Below, piece after piece: positions 32,794 through 42,459 of a DNA stretch of 64,000 nucleotides (position 1 is its first letter; each line of letters begins with the position of its first letter). The notes under the pieces were generated by a model, which saw nothing but the letters and a program-made list of their open reading frames with translations, ran no database searches and was not told where the DNA came from. This DNA is from Rhinopithecus roxellana (lineage: Eukaryota; Chordata; Mammalia; Primates; Cercopithecidae): NCBI RefSeq assembly GCF_007565055.1, contig NC_044551.1, positions 96,998,089 to 97,062,088 of the forward strand. Direction: 5' to 3'. The position numbers were made by a program, and so were the translations under genes.

Positions 32794-34262
32794 TTTTTTT
32801 TTATTATTATACTTTAAGTTCTAGGGTACATGTGCACAACATGCAGGTTTGTTACATATGTATACATGTGCCATGTTGGTGTGCTGTACCCATTAACTCA
32901 TCATTTACATTAGGTATATCTCCTAATGCTATCCCTTCCCCCTGCCCCCACCCCATGACAGGCCCCAGTGTGTGATGTTCCCCTTCCTGTGTCCAAGTGT
33001 TCTCATTGTTCAATTCCCACCTATGAGTGAGAACATGTGGTATTTGGTTTTCTGTCCTTGTGATAGTTTGCTAAGAATGATGGTTTCCAGCTTCATCCAT
33101 GTCCCTACAAAGGACATGAACTCATCCTTTTTTATGGCTGCATAGTATTCCATGGTGTATATGTGCCACATTTTCTTAATCCAGTCTATCATTGATGGGC
33201 ATTTGGGTTGATTCCAAGTCTTTGCTATTGTGAATAGTGCCACAGTAAACATATGTGTGCATGTGTCTTTATAGTAGCATGATTTATAATCCTTTGGGTA
33301 TATACCCAGTAACGGGATGGCTGGGTCAAATGGTATTTCTAGTTCTAGATCCTTGAGGAATCACCACACTGTCTTCCACAATGGTTGAACTAGTTTACAG
33401 TCCCACCAACAGTGTAAAAGCATTTCTATTTCTCCACATCCTCTCCAGCACCTGTTGTTTCCTGACTTTTTAATGATTGTCATTCTAATTGGTGTGAGAT
33501 GGTATCTCATTGTGGTTTTGATTTGCATTTCTCTGATGACCAGCGATGATGAGCATTTTTTCATGTGTCTGTTGGCTGCATAAATGTCTTCTTTTGAGAA
33601 TTGTCTGTTCATATCCTTTACCCACTTTATGATGGGGTTGTTTTTTTCTTGTAAATTTGTTTAAGTTCTTTGTAGAGTTTGGATATTAGCCCTTTGTCAG
33701 ACGGGTAGACTGCAGACATTTTCTCCCATTCTGTAGGTTGCCTGTTCACTCTGATGGTAGTTCCTTTTGATGTGCAGAAGCTCTTTAGTTTAATTAGATA
33801 CCATTTGTCAATTTTGGCTTTTGTTGTCATTGCTTTTTGTGTTTTAGTCTTGACGTCCTTGCCCATGCCTATGTCCTGAATGGTATCGTCTAGGTTTTCT
33901 TCTTGGGTTTTTATGGTTTTAGGTCTAACATTTAAGTCTCTAATCCATCTTGAATTAATTTTTGTATACGGTGTAAGGAAGGGATCCAGTTTCAGCTTTC
34001 TACATATGGCTAACCAGTTTTCCCAGCACCATTTATTAAATAGGGAATCTTTTCCCCATTTCTTATTTTTGTCAGGTTTGTCAAAGATCAGACGGTTGTA
34101 GATGTGTGGTATTATTTCTGAGGACTGTGTTCTGTTCCATTGGTCTATATCTCTGTTTTGGCACCAGTACCATGCTGTTTTGGTTACTGTAGACTTGTAG
34201 TATTGTTTGAAGTCAGGTAGCATGATGCCTCCAGCTTTGTTCTTTTGGCTTAGGATTGTCTT
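32794..34262 (-). mobile_element. L1 (L1PA-type), 3' segment of a 5'-inverted insertion
   Basis: Antisense L1 from a short T-run and 'attatactttaagttctagg' through the 3' UTR and the last part of ORF2. ORF2 pieces are visible in minus frames at 33010-33252 (IYTMEYYAAIKKDEF, the C-terminus), 33361-33612 (cysteine-rich CWRGCGEIEMLLHCWWDC) and 33627-34223. It ends abruptly in ORF2 at about 34262, where the strand flips. Confidence 0.93.
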
Positions 34263-34785
34263 GGCAATGCAGGAAGGAGAAAGAAATAAAGGGTATTCAA
34301 TTAAGAAAAGAGGAAGTCAAATTGTCCCTGTTTGCAGATGACATGATTGTATATTTAGAAAACCCCATCGTCTCAGCCCCAAATCTCCTTAAGCTGATAA
34401 ACAACTTCAGCAAAGTCTCAGAATACAAAATCAATGTGCAAAAATCACAAGCATTCCTATACGCCAATAACAGACAAACAGAGAGCCAGATCAGGAGTGA
34501 ACTCCCATTCACAATTGCTTCAAAGAGAATAAAATACCTAGGAATCCAACTTACAAGGGATGTGAAGGACCTCTTTAAGGAGAACTGCAAACCACTGCTC
34601 AAAAAAATAAAAGAGGACACAAACAAATGGAAGAATATTCCATGCTCATGTATAGGAAGAATCAATATCGTGAAAATGGCCATACTGCCCAAGGTAATTT
34701 ATAGATTCAATGACACCCCCATCAAGCTACTAATGACTTTCTTCACAGAGTTGGAAAAAACTACTTTAAAGTTCATATGGAATTA
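34263..34785 (+). mobile_element. L1 ORF2 segment, inverted 5' part of the same insertion
   Basis: The plus frame at 34256-34786 carries LSLFADDMIVYLENP, the ORF2 reverse-transcriptase catalytic box, then about 140 further ORF2 residues ending LKFIWN. In L1 order it lies immediately upstream of the minus-strand segment at 32794-34262, with only about 20 bases missing at the joint. Head-to-head arrangement of adjacent L1 pieces is the signature of twin priming. Confidence 0.93.
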
Positions 34786-34853
34786 ATTAAAATTTAAATT
34801 TACACAACCATTTGTGGCTGGTGGCTAATCTTTCAGACAGTACGGTTCCAAGA
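34786..34853 (+). mobile_element. MER5A-like hAT-Charlie, right part
   Basis: Continues the element broken at about 32674: 'taattaaaatttaaattt', 'catttgtggctggtggctaa', then 'cagacagtacggttcc'. Together the two parts bracket the inverted L1. Confidence 0.7.
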
Positions 34854-34964
34854 TAACTTGAATTGTTCAGTATTAAATCATACAGAAGGACTGAAAATGT
34901 AAACATTTCTATTTTACCCTAAGTCAAATAAGCGTAGTCATTTATCCACATTTTATCTCCAATC

Positions 34965-35215
34965 CTGGTATGTATAGATGCATGTACATATGCAATTTAT
35001 ATATCTCTAGCTATGTCTGCCTCTGTATCTATTTACCTATCTATCTGTTATTTGTCTATCTATCCATCTACCTATCGTCTGTCTACTTACCTATCCATCT
35101 ATCTACCTGTCTATCAATCTATTGCCTATCTACTTGTATATCTACATCTATCTATTCTCTCTCTCTCTCTCTCTCTCTCCGTCTAACCATCTATCTCTTT
35201 GTCCGTCTATGTATT
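34965..35215. repeat. Degenerate tetranucleotide (CTAT-like) and (CT)n region
   Basis: About 190 bases of imperfect CTAT/CCAT/CTGT words, then a pure CT tract at 35156-35179, then more CTAT-like words. The 86-codon open frame over it is low-complexity and not a gene. Confidence 0.88.
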
Positions 35216-36837
35216 GAATGTTTTCAATAGTACATTTTGCAACATGTAGGGGGAGGGGAAAATGTGAACTATTGGAGGACAGAAAAAATATGATGAAAAT
35301 TCTATGTGTGAATTTCAAAGATAGAGTTGTCATGATTTCTTCCAAAAAGATAAATTTTAAAAAAACGAACATAAGGAAGTGTGAGCAACCACCTTGTTTA
35401 GTTTTTGACACCTCATGAGGGCAAACCAGCTTCCTTAGTGCTTCAGCATGCATTTGGAAAATTGAAATCATACACTCTCTAGAAGCAATTATGCTTTCTC
35501 CAATTTAAGATTTCAAAATAGTGATTTCTAGGTCCTTCAATCTTTGCTAACACTGTGCTTTGCAATATGTAGACAAAGGTAAGAAAACAATGTTTGAGAT
35601 AACTGAGTCCTGGGTTCACTTTTCGTAACTCTGATGCTTTTCTCTTTTTGTAATGACATTGAATTGAGGGAAGAGAGCTTTTAAAGACAGAGTAGTAGGA
35701 AAGGATTGATGGGTAGACTGCAGTTTGGCAACAGCTTGTAAGAGGCTATGATATTAGCTTAGTGGGCATACAGTAGAAATAAGATTGTTAGAAAATTTTC
35801 ATAGAGTAAAAGTTTAATTTCTTCTTTTATCACCACTGAACATGCCATTATACAAGGAATCTTAATTATAAACTGAAATCATTGCAACCCCAGGATGTCT
35901 CTCCTCCAGTGGATTCTCCTATAGTCTGATATAATTCTTCTACTTTGAATTTTAAGTGGCTCCTCTTTGCTTGCAAAATCAAGACACTTTCCGAAAACAT
36001 CTGCTTCTCAGTTTTCCAGTGAGGTACATCCAATAGTAGAGACATGAACTTGAACCCCGGAAAATCTGGGGAATGGCTTGAAGCTGACTACAGCAAGTGG
36101 GACACTCTTTAGAAGTTTTGTGTTTAATCTTAAATATTTACATGATTGTCACATTCAGTGTGTATTTCTCTGTATTAAATCTGTATTTCTCTGATTATAC
36201 AAATATTTAAAAATACTATCAGGAAAAAATATTGACAAAAAATTTTCCCACCTGAATTCCTGTTTCATTGAGTGGTTGGTTTATGTATGAAATATTGTAC
36301 TGAATTTATCAATTTTAGAAAATTGTGCTGAATTCAAGAGCAATGTAATGATGCATTGTTAATAGATTTGCCAAGTAGGCTGTTTCTTTGCTGCCTCTTG
36401 CTGTCACAATATTTTAATAACCTAGACTTAAAGAGATACATGAATATAATTAGCATTTCCTCCTTTCATTCTTATAGAAATTTCATCAGTATAATCCCTG
36501 GAGGGAGAGGCCCATATTTTGTCAGAGAGGTGGTGACAAGTAATGATTTCAGTTGCTATTCGTAGGCATTTTGATGAGTACCTCCCTGAGAGGCACAAAG
36601 GTTGAATAATGTGCGGATGAAAACATTTCTGATTCATGACTTGCATATCTTTTATTGCCTCAAGAAAACACTTCTCAGAAGACTTTTTCAGAAGTGAACG
36701 TTTTTGATCTTGCATTTTATCAATGATAATTTTAATCAGATTAAATTGAACCAATAGTCTTAATTCTTAGTTCCCTTGATCCACTTTCTTATCTAAATCT
36801 CAAATTAAATTTTCTCTTTATGTTAAAAAATTTTATA
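35216..36837. other. Unassigned sequence, about 1.6 kb
   Basis: AT-rich, with no repeat family recognised and no supported coding region. The 108-codon minus frame at 36428-36754 has no recognisable domain. It ends at the left copy of the L1 duplication (36838-36854). Confidence 0.4.
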
Positions 36838-38769
36838 TTAAAGTTTATAACTTTAAAATTATTATTTTAATTGACATAATGTACATATCTATGGGGATGG
36901 GGTACAGTGTGATATTTTGATACATGGATGCAATGTGTAATGACCAAATCAGGGTAATTAGCATATCCTCAACTCAAACATTTATCATTTGTTTTAGCGT
37001 TGGGAATATTCAAAATCTGCTCTTTTAGCTATTTGAAAATATACAACAAATTGTTGTAAATTATATTCTCCCCTACAGTGCTACAGACACTAGAAGTTAT
37101 TTCTCCTTCGTAACTGTAATTTTGTATTCACTAACTAACCTCTGGCTATCCTCTCTCTTATTCCCAGGCATTAGCAGCTACCATCCTACTTGCTACTTTT
37201 GTGAGATTTACTTTTTTAGCTTTCACATATGTGTGAGAAAATGTGGTATTTGTTTTTCTGTGCCTGACTTATTTCACTTAAGCTCATCCATGCTGTCACA
37301 TGTTCTTTTTTATGGATAAAAAGTATTCCATTGAATATGTGTATCACATACACAACACTTTCTTTATTCATTAATCCATTTATGGACATTTAGGTTGATT
37401 CCATGGCTTAGGTATTGTGAATAGTGCTGCAGGAAACACGGGGGTGCAGATGTCTCTTTAATGTACTGATTTCCTTTCCTTCGGATAAATGCCCAGTAGT
37501 GAGAATGCTGGATCACATGATAATTCTGTTTGTAGTTTTTTGAGGAACCTCCATACTGTTCTCCATAGTGGCTGTACTAGTTTACATTCCCACCAAAAGC
37601 GTATAAGAATTCCCTCTACTACACATTCTCACCAGTATTTATTATTTTTTATCTTTTGATAACAGCGATTCTAACTAGGACAAAGTGATATTTCATTGAT
37701 GATTAGTGATGTTGAGCATTTTCTTGTATACTTGTTGGCCATTGGTATATCTTCTTTGAGAGATGTCTACCTGTTCATTTGCCCCTTTAAAAATTGCATT
37801 TATTATTTTTTTCCTGTTGAATTGAGTTCCTTGTGTATTCTGGATATAAATCCATAATGAATTATTTGTGGACGAATAGTTTGCAAATATTTTCATCCTT
37901 GGTGGATGACTAGTTTGTAAATATATTCTACCATTCCACTGGTTGTCTCTTCACTCTGTTGTTTCCTTTACTGTACAGAAACTTTTTAGTTTGACGTAAT
38001 CTCATTTGTCTATTTTTGTTTTTGGTGGCTGGACTTTTAAACTCTTATGCATAGAATCTTCTCCCAAACCAATGTCCTGAAGTGTTTCCCCTATGTTTTC
38101 TTCTAGTAATTTAGTATGTTTGGGCCTTACATTTAATCTTTAATCCATTTTGAGTCATTTTTGTGTATAGTGAGAGGTGGGGGTCTGCTTTCATTCTTCT
38201 GCATATGGATATCCAGCTTTCCCAGCGTTTATTGAAGAGACTGCCCTTTCCCCAATGAATATTCTCAGCACCTTTGTCAAAACTCAGGTGGTCTAAATAT
38301 ATGGATCTGTTTTTGGTTTATCGTGCTGTTTGTTTACTATAACTTTGTAGTGTATTTTGAAATTGGGTACTGTGAAGTCTCTACCTTTGTTCTTTTTGCT
38401 CAGGATTGTTTTGTCTATTTGGGGTCTTGTGGTTCATCTGAATTTTGGGATTGTTTTTCCCCTATTTCTGTCATTGTTATTTTGGCAGGAATTGCATTCA
38501 ATCTGTAGATTGTTTTTGGTACTATGGTCATTTTCATAATATTGGCTTTTCCAATCCATGATCCTAGGATGTCTTTCCATTTGTTTCTATGCTTTGCAGT
38601 TTCTTTCATCAGCGTTTTATAGTTTTCCTTGTGGAGATCTTTCACTTCCTTGGTTGAATTTACTTCTAGGTATTTTTTATTTTATTTTATTTTGTAGCGA
38701 TTGTAAATGAGATTGATTTCTTGATTTCTTTTTCTGCTTGTTTGTTATTAGTGTATATAAATGCTGCTT

Positions 38770-39056
38770 GGCCGGGCGTGGTGGCTCAAGCCTGTAATCC
38801 CAGCACTTTGGGAGGCCGAGACGGGCGGATCACGAGGTCAGGAGATCAAGACCATCCTGGCTAACACGGTGAAACCCCGTCTCTACTAAAAAAATACAAA
38901 AAACTAGCTGGGCGAGGTGGCGGGCGCCTGTAGTCCCAGCTACTTGGGAGGCTGAGGCAGGAGAACGGCGTAAACCCGGGAGGTGGAGCTTGCAGTGAGC
39001 TGAGATCCGGCCACTGCACTCCAGCGTGGGCGACAGAGCGAGACTCCGTCTCAAAA
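38770..39056 (+). mobile_element. Alu: AluY, Old World monkey type, in L1 ORF2
   Basis: Sense young Alu from 'ggccgggcgtggtggctcaa'. It carries 'aactagctgggcgaggtgg' and 'gagatccggccactgcac', the second a good cercopithecid AluY marker (human AluY has gcgcc here). A duplication close to ataaatgctgct flanks the Alu plus its tail (about 38757-38768 and 39103-39114). Confidence 0.96.
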
Positions 39057-39059
39057 AAA

Positions 39060-39106
<47 letters not shown>

Positions 39107-39108
39107 AT
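39057..39108. repeat. (AAAT)n microsatellite in the Alu tail
   Basis: About 13 AAAT units replace the usual poly-A tail of the AluY. Confidence 0.96.
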
Positions 39109-39690
39109 GCTGCTGATTTTTGTATGTTAATTTGTATCCTGTAAATTTATTTAATTTGTACATCAGTTCTAAGAGTTTTTTGGTGGCGCTTTTCGGTCTT
39201 TTTATATATAAGATCATATTGTCTGCAAACAGGGACAATTCGACTTCCTTCTTTCCAATTTGATGTCATTTATTTGTTTTTCTGACTTAATTTTTCTGGA
39301 TAGGACTTCTAGAACTATGTTGAATAGAAATGATGAGAGTGGATGTCCTCATCTTGTTCTAATTCATAGAGAAAAAGCTTTTACCTTTCCCTCATTCAGT
39401 GTGATATTAGCTGTGGGTTTGTCATATATGGCTTTTATTGTGTTGCAGTATGTTTCTTGTGGAGAATATTTATCATGTAGGAATGCTGAATTTTATCAAA
39501 TGCTTTTTCTGGGTCTATTTAGATGATTACTTGACTTTTGTCCTTCATTCTGTTGATGTGATATATCCCATTTATTGATTTGCATGTGTTAAAACATTTT
39601 TGCCTCTTTGGGATAAGTTCCACTTGGTTGTTGTGAATGATCTTTTTAATGTACTGCTGGATTCAGTTTACCAGTATTTCATTGAGGATT

Positions 39691-39995
39691 TTTTTTTTTT
39701 TTTTTTTTTGAGACGGAGTCTCACTCTGTCGCCCAGGCTGGAGTGCAGTGGCCGGATCTCAGCTCACTGCAAGCTCCGCCTCCCGGGTTCACGCCATTCT
39801 CCTGCCTCAGCCTCCCAAGTAGCTGGGACTACAGGCGCCGCCACCTCGCCCGGCTAGTTTTTTTTTTTTGTATTTTAAGTAGAGACGGGGTTTCACCGTG
39901 TTAGCCAGGATGGTCTTGATCTCCTGACCTCGTGATCCGCCCGTCTCGGCCTCCCAAAGTGCTGGGATTATAGGCGTGAGCCACCGCGCCCGGCC
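39691..39995 (-). mobile_element. Alu: AluY, Old World monkey type, perfect duplication
   Basis: Antisense young Alu with 'gtggccggatctcagctc' and 'gccacctcgcccggctagt', both cercopithecid AluY states. A perfect duplication, tcattgaggatttt, flanks it (starting at 39679 and 39996). CpG sites are well preserved. It lies in the L1 ORF2 remnant. Confidence 0.97.
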
Positions 39996-41839
39996 TCATT
40001 GAGGATTTTTACATCTATGTTTATCATGGCATCTATGTTTATCATGGATATTGGCCGGGTTTTTTTTTTTTTTTTTTAATTTTTGTTGTTGTGTCCTTTT
40101 TCTGGCTTTGGTGTCAGGGTAATGCTGACCTCATAGGATGAATTTGAAAGAATTCCCTTGTCTTCAGTTTTCTGGGAGAATTTGAGAAGAATTGATATTA
40201 ATTCTTCCTTAAATGTTTGGTAGTTAACAAGTGAAGTCATCAGGTCCTAGGCTTTTCTTTGTTGAGAGACATTTTATTACTGATTCAGTCTTATTATTCT
40301 GAATTGGTCTATTCAGGCTTTCTATTTTTTCTTGGTTCAATCTTGATAGGTTGTATGTGTTAAGGCATTTATCCATTTCCACTTAGCTTTCCACTTTGTT
40401 GGCATGTAGTTTTTTTGTAGTAGTTTCTAATGATCCCGGGTTTGTGTTTCTGTGGTATCAGTTGAAATGTCTCTCTTTTGTTTCTGAGTTTATTTGGGTC
40501 TTTTCTCTTTTCTTGGTTAGTCTTGCTAATGGTTTGTTCATTTTGTTTATCTTTTCCAAAAGCCAATTTTGCATTTTCTTGGTCTTTTGTATTTTTTTCA
40601 GTCTCTATTTAAAAAAAATTCGACTCTGATCTTTATTGTTTTATTCTTTGTACTAATTTTGGATTTGGTTTGTTATTGACTTTCTAGTTCCTTGGGATGC
40701 ATCATTGTATTGTATACTTGAAATATTTTTTACTTTTGGGAATTGAAGCATTCATTGCTATAAGTTTCCTTCTTAGTACTGCTTTTAATGTATCCTATAG
40801 GTTGTGGTATATTGTGTTATTATTTTCTTTTGTTTCAAGAAATTTTTAAATTTCCTTCTTAACACCTTTAGTGACTCTTTAGTCATTTAGGAGCATGTTT
40901 AGTAATTTTCATGCATTTGTACAGTTTTCAAAGTTCCTCTTATTATTAACATCTAGTTTTATTCCATTGTGGTCAGAAAATATATTTGATATAACTATAA
41001 TTTTAAAAATTCATTGAGACTTATTTTGTGGTCCAATATGTGATCTAGAGGATGTTCCATGTGCTGATGAAAAGAACGTGTATTCTGCACTTTTTGGATG
41101 AAAAGTTTTGTATATGTCTGTTAGGTCCATTTTATCTAAAGTACACTTTAAATCCAGCATTTCTCTGTTGATTTCCCATCTAGATGATCTTTCCAGTCCT
41201 GAGAGTGGGGTGTTGAAGTCCCAGATATCATTGCATTGGAGTTTATCCCTCTCTTTAGATCTAACAATATTTAGTTTGTATATCTGAGTGCTCCAGTGTT
41301 GGGTATGCATATATTTACAATTGTTACATCCTCTTGCTGAGTTGATTCCTGCATCATTATATAATGATACCTCTTTGTTTATGTTTTTTGATATAAAGTC
41401 TTATTTTATTTGATATAATTATAGCTACTCCTGCTTCTTCTTGTTTTTTATTAGTGTGGAATATCTTTTTCCATCCCTTCACTTTGTCTGTGTGTGTCCT
41501 TGCAGGTGAAGTGAGTTTCTTATAGGCAGTATATATTGGGTTATGCTTTTCTTTCATCCATTCAGCCAGTCTATGATATTTACGTGGGGAATTGAATTCA
41601 CTCATATTCGAGACTATTATTGATATATGTGTACTTACTTCTGTGGTTTTGTTAGTTGCTTTGTGTATCCTGTCTTTTCTTCTTCCTCTCTTTTGTTTAT
41701 CATTGCACTTTGTTGGTTTTCTTTGGTGATGAGGTTTGATTTTTTTGTCTTTCTCCTTTGTGTATCTGCTCTACTAGTGAGCATTATACTTTTGTGCATT
41801 TTCTTGATGGTTATTATTGTCATTCATTTCTAGATATAG

Positions 41840-42360
41840 GACTCCCTTGAGCATTTCTTGTAAGGCTGGCCTAGTGATGATGAATTTCCTCAGGTTTTGC
41901 TTGTCTGGGAAATACTTTATTTTTCCCTCACTTCTGAAGAATAGCTATTCTTGGCTGGCAATTTTTTTCTTTCAGCATTTTGAATATATTATCACATTCT
42001 CTCTTGGCCTATAAAGTTTCTGTTAGCCTACTGGAGCCTGCTGGAGGTTCTATTGTATGTGGCTTGACACTTTTCTCTTGCTGTTTTTAGAATTCCCTCT
42101 TAGTCTCTTGACAATTTGACTTTAATGTGTCTCAAAGAGGACCTTTTAGAATTGAATCCATTTGGGAACCTTAAAGCTTCTTGGATCTGGATGTCCATAT
42201 CTCTCTTACAAGTTGGGAAGTTTCAGCTATTATTTCAATTAATAGGTTTCCTATGTCATTCTCCATCTCTTCTCTTTCTGGAATTCCCGTAATATGAACT
42301 TTTGTTCACTTAATGGTGTCCTATAAGTCTTGTAGGCTTTCTTCACTCTTTTTCATTCTT
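41840..42360 (-). pseudogene. L1 ORF1 remnant, C-terminal half
   Basis: ORF1 codes for the L1 nucleic-acid-binding coat protein. Only the C-terminal half is recognisable from nucleotide words such as 'ggctggcctagtgatgatga', 'ttgcttgtctgggaaatac' and 'cttggatctggatgtcca'. No long frame survives. The N-terminal half is missing: the strand flips at about 42361 and the 5' UTR follows. Confidence 0.72.
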
Positions 42361-42455
42361 AAGAATGAAGAAATAAGAATGAAAATGAGTGAAGAAAGCC
42401 TTCAAGAATTATGGGCCAACATTAAGTGAACAAAAGTTTGTGTTATGGGAATTCC
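42281..42455. repeat. Inverted repeat of about 80 bases in the L1
   Basis: The arm at 42281-42360 is the reverse complement of 42375-42455 at roughly 85% identity by eye, with a 14-base spacer. Conserved blocks include 'cttttgttcacttaatg' and 'ggctttcttcactc' with their complements. Both arms are L1 ORF1 sequence. Transcribed RNA could fold into a long hairpin. Confidence 0.9.
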
Positions 42456-42459
42456 AGGA

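Larger units (their letters stand above)
37600..41630 (-). pseudogene. L1 ORF2 remnant (endonuclease, reverse transcriptase)
   Basis: ORF2 codes for the endonuclease and reverse transcriptase of L1. Here it survives only as short minus-strand frames: endonuclease pieces at 41357-41605 (EAGVAIIISNKIRL) and 41011-41310 (WDFNTPLSGLERSSRWEINRE), reverse transcriptase at about 39120-39238 (LFADNMILYIKRP), and the thumb region at 38415-38645 (KDILGSWIGKANIMKM). The catalytic FADD box reads FADN, so the second Asp is lost. Two AluY insertions break it further. It is non-functional beyond doubt. Confidence 0.85.

Noticed and set aside
33627..34786. Divergent pair of 198- and 176-codon frames resembling a bidirectional gene pair
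   Set aside because: Both are L1 ORF2 sequence; the divergence comes from the 5' inversion of one L1 insertion.
34970..35230. 86-codon frame rich in Tyr, Leu and Ser resembling a membrane peptide
   Set aside because: It is the translation of a CTAT/CT simple-sequence region.
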